A model generated the notes under the pieces. It was not told the origin of the DNA, searched no databases, and saw only the letters and a list, made by a program, of their open reading frames with translations. This document shows, in pieces, positions 1 to 4,904 of a DNA stretch of 5,172 nucleotides. The stretch lies in NCBI GenBank assembly GCA_049282455.1, contig JBAPUB010000345.1:1-5172 (forward strand), given 5' to 3'. Within the stretch, counting starts at the first letter, position 1. Each line of letters starts with the position of its first letter. The DNA is from JBAPUB01 sp049282455 (GTDB lineage: Bacteria > Actinomycetota > Actinomycetes > JAHEKZ01). Position numbers and translations under genes: made by a program.

Positions 1-1230
1 CTGGGCACCGAGCTGCTCGTCGGATGCATAGAGGGCGGCGTGGCGGCGTCCGAGGCCGATCGATGCGGCGCCGGTCAGCGTCGCCAGGTCGACCACGCAG
101 TCAGGGACCGAGGCTGCGGTCGTGGCCAGGCCCAGGGCGTCGGCCAGGACCAGCCGACCCTCGGCGTCGGTGTTCAGCACCTCGACCGTCGTCCCGTCGT
201 ACATCGTGACGACGTCGCCGGGACGCACCGCCGAGCCTGACGGCAGGTTCTCGGCGAGGGCGAGCAGCCCAGTGACGCGGTGCTCGCACCCCAGGTTCGG
301 CAGCTGCGTCATGGCGGCGAGCACTGCAGCCGCACCTGCCATGTCGGTCTTCATGGCGACCATGGCCTCGGGCGGTTTGAGAGACAGCCCGCCGGAGTCG
401 AAGGTGATGCCTTTGCCGACCAGGACCACGTGCTTCGGCGGTCGTCGTCCCCCGCTCGTGGGGCGGTACTCCAGTCTCACCAACACCGGCGGTCGGGCCG
501 ACCCCGCTCCGACCGCGGACAACCCGCCGAACCCGCGGCGCGCGAGCGAGTCGGCGTCGACGACGGACACAGCGAGCCCGGCGGACTCTCCGGCGCGGAC
601 TGCTCGGTCAGCCAGCCAGCGGGGCGACTTGCGGTTGGGCTCGGTGTTGGTGAGGTCACGCGCCAGGTGAACTGCGTCGATGACGGCCGCGGCACGCTGC
701 ACGGCAGCTGAAGCGGCAGCCGCAGCTGCAGCATTGTCGGAGGCGTCGGAGGCGTCGGACGCGTCGGCGGTGAAATCGATGCGACGCACCGGCCGGCTCG
801 ACGGGTCCGGCGGTGTCGAGGTGACGGCGAAGGCGTAGGCCGCCAGACCGGCGCCCACGGCGACGGCCTCGACCTGCGTCGCGGTCCGCTGGCCCAGGTC
901 GACGACCAACCGACGGGCCCCTTTGGCGCGACGAGCCGCGGCCGCACTGGCGCGACGCAGCTCGCCCGGGGTGCTGTCGCCGACCCCGACGAGGAGCAGG
1001 GTCCGGGACCGGCCGTGGTCGACCAGCGGGATCTCAGTGACCTCGCCCGCCCGACCGGTGGCCGATGCGCGGCGAAGGTGTGCGGTGAGGTCGATCGTCG
1101 GGTCGAGGTCGCTGAGGACGGTTGGTGCCCCCACCGAAGAGCCAGGACGGACACCGAGCGCAACCACCTCGGCTCGACCGAGGCTGGCAGACAGCGAGCC
1201 TCGCGCCACACGCAGATCAGGTGCGGTCAT
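1..1230 (-). CDS. pepA: Leucyl aminopeptidase family protein (peptidase family M17), C-terminus cut by window edge
   Basis: This cytosolic two-metal exopeptidase releases N-terminal amino acids from peptides in protein and peptide turnover. The window holds 410 codons, and M17 enzymes are usually about 500 aa, so roughly 90 C-terminal residues are missing. Visible motifs are VGKGITFDSGG (K273, D278), LSLKP (K285), MKTDMAG (D296) and NTDAEGR (D355, E357, R359). These match the metal ligands and catalytic Lys/Arg of E. coli PepA (K270, D275, K282, D293, D352, E354, R356) with a constant offset of 3, so the enzyme should be active. Residues 1-150 form the variable N-terminal domain. Residues 157-176 are an unusual Ala/Ser/Asp linker. 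The ATG at 1230 is the first plausible start. The only Shine-Dalgarno-like stretch (GGGG, 7 nt upstream) lies in a hairpin arm. An in-frame TTG 27 nt upstream is a less likely start. The gene follows the DUF3117 gene by 51 nt and is probably co-transcribed. The family is certain, but the subgroup and substrate preference are not. Confidence 0.95.
   Translation of the reverse strand, partial: MTAPDLRVARGSLSASLGRAEVVALGVRPGSSVGAPTVLSDLDPTIDLTAHLRRASATGRAGEVTEIPLVDHGRSRTLLLVGVGDSTPGELRRASAAAARRAKGARRLVVDLGQRTATQVEAVAVGAGLAAYAFAVTSTPPDPSSRPVRRIDFTADASDASDASDNAAAAAAASAAVQRAAAVIDAVHLARDLTNTEPNRKSPRWLADRAVRAGESAGLAVSVVDADSLARRGFGGLSAVGAGSARPPVLVRLEYRPTSGGRRPPKHVVLVGKGITFDSGGLSLKPPEAMVAMKTDMAGAAAVLAAMTQLPNLGCEHRVTGLLALAENLPSGSAVRPGDVVTMYDGTTVEVLNTDAEGRLVLADALGLATTAASVPDCVVDLATLTGAASIGLGRRHAALYASDEQLGAQ
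736..771. repeat. Four 9-nt tandem units in the pepA interdomain linker
   Basis: On the plus strand the units are gtcggaggc, gtcggaggc, gtcggacgc and gtcggcggt. Read on the minus strand in the pepA frame they encode most of DASDASDASD (residues 156-165), followed directly by seven alanines (167-173) written with mixed codons. In M17 enzymes this region joins the N-terminal domain to the catalytic domain. The unit length is a multiple of three, so copy-number changes would keep the frame. Confidence 0.8.
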
Positions 1231-1235
1231 GTCGA

Positions 1236-1266
1236 AGCCCCGGGTGCGAGGACGCAACCCGGGGCT
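1236..1266 (-). promoter_or_regulatory. Intergenic hairpin overlapping the pepA ribosome binding site
   Basis: Between the DUF3117 stop and the pepA start, the minus strand reads AGCCCCGGG, a bulged T, TGCG, loop TCCT, CGCA, then CCCGGGGCT. This gives a 13-bp GC-rich stem with one bulge. No T-tract follows. It could be a weak actinobacterial-type terminator or attenuator. The GGGG nearest the pepA ATG lies in the 3' arm, 7 nt from the start codon, so folding of the transcript would hide the only visible ribosome binding site. The structure is seen directly; its regulatory role is inferred. Confidence 0.6.
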
Positions 1267-1281
1267 GACGACCGACCAGGA

Positions 1282-1449
1282 TCAGCCGGCAACGGTGATC
1301 AGCTGGTCACCCAGGCTCTTCGCCTCGTCTGCGTTGAGCTCGACGACCAGGCGCCCCCCGCCTTCGAGTGGAACGCGCATGACGATCCCACGGCCCTCCT
1401 TGGTGACCTCGAGCGGACCATCGCCCGTACGCGGCTTCATGGCCGCCAT
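1282..1449 (-). CDS. DUF3117 domain-containing small protein (Rv1211-like)
   Basis: This 55-aa protein has no established function. It begins MAAMKPRTGDGPLE and contains EGRGIVMRVPLEGGGRLVVEL. That is the hallmark of DUF3117, a very strongly conserved actinobacterial family whose mycobacterial member is Rv1211. I see no signal peptide or membrane segment, and the composition suggests a small beta-rich cytosolic domain. Only the last 15 or so residues look free to vary. The ATG at 1449 is chosen because it matches the conserved family start and has a strong ribosome binding site (AAGGGG, 6 nt upstream). An in-frame ATG at 1527 would add 26 Arg-rich residues with no such support. The gene lies 77 nt downstream of the SRPBCC gene and 51 nt upstream of pepA, in the same direction. 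A promoter of its own is possible within the end of the SRPBCC gene. Confidence 0.93.
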   Translation of the reverse strand: MAAMKPRTGDGPLEVTKEGRGIVMRVPLEGGGRLVVELNADEAKSLGDQLITVAG

Positions 1450-1525
1450 GTCGTTCCCCTTCCTGCTGCGAAACCGGTGTCGCGTGCGCGACCTGGGAGC
1501 ACGCCCGGTCGCGTGACTTCGCACC

Positions 1526-1555
1526 ATTATCGCCCATGGCTGTTTGCGTGCTCAC
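1526..1555 (-). promoter_or_regulatory. Possible promoter for the DUF3117-pepA pair
   Basis: On the minus strand, a GATAAT hexamer at 1531-1526 (5 of 6 with the -10 consensus TATAAT) overlaps the TAA stop of the SRPBCC gene. An 18-nt spacer upstream of it is a poor -35 candidate, GTGAGC (3 of 6). Transcription would begin near 1519, leaving a leader of about 70 nt before the DUF3117 start. AT-rich hexamers are rare in this GC-rich sequence, which favours the -10 call, but the -35 is weak. Confidence 0.35.
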
Positions 1556-1991
1556 GGCCCACGTCGTCAGCCAGACTCTGCAGGCTTCGGCGCACGCCGA
1601 GAACGAAGGCCGGGGCGACGACGGGCCAACCGAGTCGGCCGAGCCACCCCCCGGGGATCTGCAGGACCTCCGACCAGACGAACCGGCTTCTCCCCAGGGG
1701 CAAAGCCAGCACCTCGAAGACTCCGTCGCCTCGCACGACCCGGCCGGTGTGTCTGACCACGCACCGCCTCGGGGGGTCCCACTCGGTGATCACCATCGGG
1801 TCGAGAAAGCCCACCCGTCCGATCCCGGTGTACGCCTCGATACCGCCTCCGAGTCCCACTCCCCCGGCCGTGGTGGCGCGAACCGTGGTGCCCAGCATCC
1901 ACTGGGACTGCCTGGGCCAGTCCGTCACCGCGTCCCACACGACCTCCGGCGGAGCGTCGACCTCGACGGCGACCACCACCTCTGCGGTCAT
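1527..1991 (-). CDS. SRPBCC family protein (polyketide cyclase/dehydrase-like)
   Basis: This 154-aa protein matches the START/Bet v1-like helix-grip fold. It opens with a beta strand (EVVVAVEVDAPPEVVWDAVTDW, residues 4-25), the usual first strand and helix of SRPBCC proteins, followed by Q30-W31. A Gly-rich turn (residues 43-51) leads into strands around 54-75 (GFLDPMVITEWDPPRRC) and 78-107 (RHTGRVVRGDGVFEV then RFVWSEVL). A long C-terminal helix (about 128-146) would close the ligand cavity. These proteins bind hydrophobic ligands or act as cyclase-like enzymes, and the ligand cannot be read from sequence. No signal peptide or membrane segment is present. Its ATG overlaps the stop of the upstream DivIVA-motif gene (ATGA), which implies translational coupling. 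The stop is TAA. It sits where mycobacteria carry tagA, but it has no resemblance to a DNA glycosylase. Confidence 0.85.
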   Translation of the reverse strand: MTAEVVVAVEVDAPPEVVWDAVTDWPRQSQWMLGTTVRATTAGGVGLGGGIEAYTGIGRVGFLDPMVITEWDPPRRCVVRHTGRVVRGDGVFEVLALPLGRSRFVWSEVLQIPGGWLGRLGWPVVAPAFVLGVRRSLQSLADDVGREHANSHGR

Positions 1992-2281
1992 GACGGGTGC
2001 CCAGCCTGACCCTGCCTCAGCCGGTCGATCACGTCGTCGCGCTCGGTGAGCTCACGCGCGAGACGGTCGAGCACGTCGTCGACGTCGTCCATCCGGTATC
2101 CCCGCAGGGCCTGCGGCAGTCGCAGCGCGTCGATGTCCGACGCCTCGACCGGTCGGTCCGCAGGCAGGTCGGCGGCCCGTCGGTCCGGGGATGCGTCGCT
2201 GGCCGACGAGCCTGCGCCCAGCGCCACCAGGACGGCGACGACGACGATGCCGACGGCGAGGAACAACCAGACGTAGGTCAC
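1988..2281 (-). CDS. Small single-pass membrane protein with a DivIVA-type motif
   Basis: This 97-aa protein has one N-terminal transmembrane helix (residues 3-23, YVWLFLAVGIVVVAVLVAL). A polar Ser/Asp/Ala/Pro linker (24-48) follows, then a C-terminal segment IDALRLPQALRGYRMDDVDDVLDRL (50-74) and a short charged coiled-coil-like tail (75-90). The ALRGYRMDDVDDVLDRL core is the conserved motif of actinobacterial DivIVA-domain proteins, which guide polar growth and cell-wall synthesis. This protein has only one motif and no long coiled coil, so it cannot be a full-length DivIVA/Wag31. The GTG at 2281 is preferred because AAGGGA lies 8 nt upstream and it places the hydrophobic helix at the N-terminus. 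The in-frame ATG at 2338 lacks a ribosome binding site and would leave only 8 nt to the divergent folP. Its position beside folP2 matches Rv1209 in mycobacteria, as recalled. The exact function is unknown. Confidence 0.85.
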   Translation of the reverse strand: MTYVWLFLAVGIVVVAVLVALGAGSSASDASPDRRAADLPADRPVEASDIDALRLPQALRGYRMDDVDDVLDRLARELTERDDVIDRLRQGQAGHPS

Positions 2282-2346
2282 GGAGCGAGTCCCTTCGGTT
2301 CGAGGGTCGGGCGAAGCGGCCCCCGGTGATCGTGCCACGCTGAACC

Positions 2347-3210
2347 ATGCAGTGGCGCCTGGGCTCTCGCACCTTCGACGGCGAGCAGACCGTGGTGATG
2401 GCGATCGTGAACCGGACGCCCGACTCGTTCTACGACGCAGGGGCGACCTTCACCGACGGCGCAGCGATGGCCGCCGTGGACCGGGCCGTGGCCGACGGTG
2501 CGGGGATCGTGGACATCGGAGGGGTCAAGGCCGGGCCGGGCGACCCCGTCGACGCGACAGAGGAGATCCGTCGCGTGGTGCCCTTCGTGGAGGCGGTTCG
2601 CAAGGCTCACCCGTCGCTGGTGATCAGTGTGGACACCTGGCGGGCCGAGGTCGCACGGGCGGTCTGCGACGTCGGGGCCGACCTCCTGAACGACGCCTGG
2701 GGTGGGTTCGACCCAGCACTGGCCGGCGTCGCCGCCCGGTACGGCGTGGGGGTCGTGTGCACTCACACCGGCGGCGCCACACCCCGGACCAGACCGTTCC
2801 GGGTGACCTACGCTGACCCGACCACCGAGGTTGCCACCTGGATGCAACGCGAAGCCCGACGATGCCTCGATGCGGGGGTCCGGGCCGACGGGCTGCTCGT
2901 CGATCCCGGACACGACTTCGGCAAGAACACCCGCCACTCGCTCGAGATCACGCGCAACCTGGACAGGCTGGCCGACCTGGGGTGGCCCCTGCTGGTCTCG
3001 TTGTCGAACAAGGACTTCGTGGGCGAGACGCTGGACCGGCCGGTCGACCAGCGTCTGTCGGGGACGTTGGCGGCCACCGCCATCAGCGCCTGGCTCGGCG
3101 CCTGTGTGTTCCGCGCCCACGACGTACGCCAGACCCGCGAGGTGCTCGACCTCGTGGCCTCGGTCCAGGACCGTCGACCACCGGCCGTGGCTCGCCGAGG
3201 GCTCGCCTGA
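2347..3210 (+). CDS. folP2: FolP2-type dihydropteroate synthase homologue
   Basis: This is a 287-aa pterin-binding TIM barrel. Classical DHPS joins p-aminobenzoate to dihydropterin pyrophosphate in folate synthesis. Conserved positions, using numbering that coincides with E. coli DHPS up to residue 115, are N22 (VNRTPDSF), D96 (SVDTWR), N115 (NDAWGG), D186 (VDPGHDFGK), K222 (SNKDFVGE), R256 and H258 (FRAHDV). Loop 2 reads DIGGVKAGPG (residues 56-65) instead of the usual DIGGESTRPG, so the T62 and R63 positions are Ala and Gly. The R220 position is Asn221. These changes match mycobacterial FolP2 (Rv1207) rather than FolP1. As I recall, FolP2 of M. leprae did not act as a DHPS, so the substrate may differ. 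The ATG at 2347 has an in-frame TGA 6 nt upstream, so the frame cannot extend further, and the ribosome binding site is weak. The gene is divergent from the DivIVA-motif gene and converges on the LOG gene 7 bp away. Confidence 0.9.
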   Translation: MQWRLGSRTFDGEQTVVMAIVNRTPDSFYDAGATFTDGAAMAAVDRAVADGAGIVDIGGVKAGPGDPVDATEEIRRVVPFVEAVRKAHPSLVISVDTWRAEVARAVCDVGADLLNDAWGGFDPALAGVAARYGVGVVCTHTGGATPRTRPFRVTYADPTTEVATWMQREARRCLDAGVRADGLLVDPGHDFGKNTRHSLEITRNLDRLADLGWPLLVSLSNKDFVGETLDRPVDQRLSGTLAATAISAWLGACVFRAHDVRQTREVLDLVASVQDRRPPAVARRGLA

Positions 3211-3221
3211 CCTTGGGTCAG
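3207..3221. terminator. Small palindrome spanning both convergent stop codons (weak bidirectional terminator?)
   Basis: The sequence CTGACC TTG GGTCAG is a perfect 6-bp inverted repeat with a 3-nt loop. The left arm contains the folP2 TGA (3208-3210). The right arm contains the complement of the LOG TGA (3218-3220). The genes are only 7 bp apart, so this is the only inter-gene structure. The stem is short and no T-tract follows in either direction, so termination here is inferred and may be weak. Confidence 0.35.
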
Positions 3222-4108
3222 ATCCCCATGAGCGGTCCGGTGGCGGCCGCGCGCTCGGCGACCTCCTTGTCCATCACGGACTCGAGCTCGTCCTGACGCA
3301 CCGAGTCGCGGTCCAGCTCGGCCTTGCGGATCAGCGCCACGGCCTCGTCGACGTCGTCGGTGACGTGCAGCAGGTGTGTGTCGTGGGCGGACGCCTTGCC
3401 CTCGGCGACGACGGTGCGCTCCAGCCAGTCGAGCAGCCCCTGCCAGTACGAGCGACCCATGAGCACGATCGGGAACGCCGTGACCTTCTGGGTCTGGACC
3501 AGCGTGAGGGCCTCGAACAGCTCGTCGAGGGTCCCGAACCCACCTGGCAGGACGACGAACCCACGCGCGTACTTGACGAACATCGTCTTGCGAGCGAAGA
3601 AGTACCGGAAGTTGATGCCCACGTCGACCCACGGGTTCAGGCCCTGTTCGAACGGCAGCTCGATGCCCAGCCCGACCGAGACCCCCCCGGCCTCCGACGC
3701 CCCCTTGTTGGCCGCCTCCATGATCCCGGGTCCCCCTCCGGTGATCACGGCGTAGCCGGACTCGACCAGGGCGGCGGCCAGCTGCTGGGCCAACGCGTAC
3801 TCGGCCGTGTCGCGCGCGGTGCGGGCACTGCCGAACACGCTGACCGCCGGACCGAGCTCGGCCAGCAGGCCGAACCCCTCGACGAACTCCGACTGGATGC
3901 GCAGCACCCGCCAGGGGTCGGTGTGCACCCAGTCCGACGGCCCCCGAGAGTCGAGCAGCCGCTGGTCGGTGGTGCTGCGTTGGACCTGGCCGCGGCGCAG
4001 CACCACGGGGCCCCGGTGCTTCTCGTTCGGCTCGTTCGGCTGCTTCTCGTTCGGCTCGTTCAGCGAGGAGTAGCTCGGGCCCGCTGGCGGGGTGGGCGGT
4101 TGGGTCAT
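3218..4108 (-). CDS. LOG family protein (TIGR00730; cytokinin riboside 5'-monophosphate phosphoribohydrolase type)
   Basis: This 296-aa Rossmann-fold protein would hydrolyse the N-glycosidic bond of nucleoside 5'-monophosphates, releasing base and ribose 5-phosphate. The LOG domain runs from about residue 87. VFGSAR (91-96) is the first nucleotide-binding strand and turn, and GGGPGIMEAAN (124-134) is the glycine-rich loop. RKTMF (173-177) and PGGFGTLDE (188-196) are the family signature with the catalytic Arg and Glu. Compact LOG proteins are about 180-200 aa. This one has an N-terminal extension of about 85 residues, with a Pro-rich start, an 8-residue tandem repeat (16-31) and a conserved-looking stretch (RGPVVLRRGQVQRSTTDQRLL, 32-52) typical of longer actinobacterial members as I recall them. 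The ATG at 4108 has no good ribosome binding site. GTG codons at V35 and V36 would remove the repeat and are possible alternative starts. The gene converges on folP2 and diverges from yceI. The actual substrate is unproven. Confidence 0.9.
   Translation of the reverse strand: MTQPPTPPAGPSYSSLNEPNEKQPNEPNEKHRGPVVLRRGQVQRSTTDQRLLDSRGPSDWVHTDPWRVLRIQSEFVEGFGLLAELGPAVSVFGSARTARDTAEYALAQQLAAALVESGYAVITGGGPGIMEAANKGASEAGGVSVGLGIELPFEQGLNPWVDVGINFRYFFARKTMFVKYARGFVVLPGGFGTLDELFEALTLVQTQKVTAFPIVLMGRSYWQGLLDWLERTVVAEGKASAHDTHLLHVTDDVDEAVALIRKAELDRDSVRQDELESVMDKEVAERAAATGPLMGI
4017..4064. repeat. 24-bp tandem duplication in the N-terminus of the LOG gene
   Basis: Two adjacent 24-bp units (4017-4040 and 4041-4064) differ at one base (g4038 versus a4062). 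They encode the octads LNEPNEKQ and PNEPNEKH at residues 16-31 of the LOG protein. Each unit holds two near-identical halves built on GAACGAG, so the DNA looks like slippage-prone sequence that expanded in frame. Confidence 0.85.
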
Positions 4109-4203
4109 GCGCGAAGGCTATCCGGGCCCTGCGCAGCCACCGGCGGCCCGTCGACCGGGTCGAGACGGGCGCGATGACCGGGAATATGGGCCGGACTCGA
4201 TTC

Positions 4204-4217
4204 GTTGAAGGTTCAAC
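4204..4217. promoter_or_regulatory. Palindromic operator-like site between the LOG gene and yceI
   Basis: GTTGAA GG TTCAAC is a perfect 6-bp dyad with a 2-bp centre. It lies 41 nt upstream of the yceI ATG in the 149-bp divergent gap. It is conspicuously AT-richer than its surroundings. The TTGAA/TTCAA half-sites are of the kind bound by small dimeric regulators such as MarR-family proteins. A TACACA just downstream (4218-4223) might be a -10 element, but no convincing -35 is visible. No regulator gene is present in the window. The dyad is seen directly; its use as an operator is inferred. Confidence 0.5.
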
Positions 4218-4257
4218 TACACACTGGAGCCCGCCTCCACGACACCCGGGAGCCCCG

Positions 4258-4845
4258 ATGACCACCACCACCCACACCACCACCGACACCGCCACGACGA
4301 CCGGCCTGGCTGCCACGACCGGGACCTGGAAGCTCGACCCCTCGCACACCCGTCTGGGCTTCTCCGCCAAGCACGCCATGGTCTCCAAGGTGCGCGGAAG
4401 CTTCGGCGTCTTCGAGGGCGAGCTGGTGCTCGACGGCCAGAACCCCAGCGCCTCACGGGCCCGCGTCGTCGTCGACACCGCCTCGATCGACTCCGGAAGC
4501 GAGCAGCGCGACGGTCACCTGAAGTCCCCTGACTTCCTGGACGTCGAGACCTACCCGCAGATGGTCTTCGAGGCGACCTCGGTCACTCAGAAGTCCTCGG
4601 ACACCTTCGAGATGGTCGGCACGTTGACCGTCAAGGACGTGTCGCGTCCCCTCACGATCACCGCTCAGCTGCAGGGCGTCGCGAACGACCCGTTCGGGGC
4701 GACCAAGATCGGCTTCGAGGGCAGCTCCTCGTTCAGCCGCAAGGACTTCGGCCTGACCTGGAACGTCGCGCTCGAGGCCGGCGGGGTCCTGGTCGGCGAC
4801 AAGGTCACCCTGAGTCTTGACGTCGAGGCCGACAAGGTCTCCTGA
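4258..4845 (+). CDS. YceI family protein (cytoplasmic form)
   Basis: This 195-aa protein is a lipocalin-like beta barrel of the YceI family, which binds long isoprenoid or similar hydrophobic ligands. The domain starts at residue 24 (WKLDPSHTRLGFSAKHAMVSK), continues with VRGSF (45-49) and FEGEL, and carries the conserved RDGHLKSPDFLDVETYPQMVF block (84-104). It also has LTVKDVSRPLT and FSRKDFGLTWN near the C-terminus. E. coli YceI is exported, but this protein has no signal peptide. Instead it has a Thr-rich leader with 14 Thr in the first 23 residues. The ATG at 4258 is chosen for its ribosome binding site (GGGAG, about 5 nt upstream). An in-frame ATG at 4174 would add 28 unconserved residues and run through the palindromic site. 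A strong hairpin 5 nt after the stop ends the unit. The family assignment is firm and the ligand is unknown. Confidence 0.93.
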   Translation: MTTTTHTTTDTATTTGLAATTGTWKLDPSHTRLGFSAKHAMVSKVRGSFGVFEGELVLDGQNPSASRARVVVDTASIDSGSEQRDGHLKSPDFLDVETYPQMVFEATSVTQKSSDTFEMVGTLTVKDVSRPLTITAQLQGVANDPFGATKIGFEGSSSFSRKDFGLTWNVALEAGGVLVGDKVTLSLDVEADKVS

Positions 4846-4850
4846 CCCGG

Positions 4851-4894
4851 TCTGCCGAAGGGAACCGCGGTCGCTCGCGGTTCCCTTCGGCAGA
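4851..4894 (+). terminator. Perfect 19-bp hairpin after yceI
   Basis: The left arm (tctgccgaagggaaccgcg, 4851-4869) is exactly complementary to the right arm (4876-4894), with a 6-nt loop gtcgct. A G-T pair could close it to a tetraloop. It begins 5 nt after the yceI stop and has no T-tract, as is common for strong actinobacterial terminators. The right arm ends 10 nt before the GTG of the next gene, so in a read-through transcript it would also sit on that gene's ribosome binding site. Confidence 0.85.
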
Positions 4895-4904
4895 ATGCAC
4901 GACC

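Noticed and set aside
736..771. Short tandem repeats considered as a CRISPR-like or integration-related array
   Set aside because: The units are 9 nt, contiguous, without spacers, and in frame within pepA, so they are a coding microsatellite.
477..1211. A 244-codon minus-strand frame inside pepA
   Set aside because: The adjacent frame starting at 1230 contains all M17 motifs and runs open to the window edge, so this is an out-of-frame shadow.
1015..2049. A 344-codon plus-strand open frame antisense to pepA, DUF3117 and the SRPBCC gene
   Set aside because: It has no recognisable motif, spans three well-supported genes on the other strand, and has wrong-frame composition.
2282..2338. ATG start at 2338 for the DivIVA-motif protein
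   Set aside because: It has no ribosome binding site, would put 19 polar residues before the membrane helix and almost abut the divergent folP2 start; the GTG at 2281 has AAGGGA correctly spaced.
4174..4257. Upstream ATG extending the YceI protein by 28 residues
   Set aside because: The extension lacks a ribosome binding site, covers the palindromic site, and is not part of the YceI domain; the ATG at 4258 has a good ribosome binding site.
2808..4478. A 556-codon minus-strand open frame and a 448-codon plus-strand open frame (2831-4177) across folP2 and the LOG gene
   Set aside because: Both are shadow frames: their translations are Arg/Pro/Ala-rich low-complexity sequence typical of GC-rich wrong frames, while the overlapping folP2 and LOG frames carry clear family motifs.
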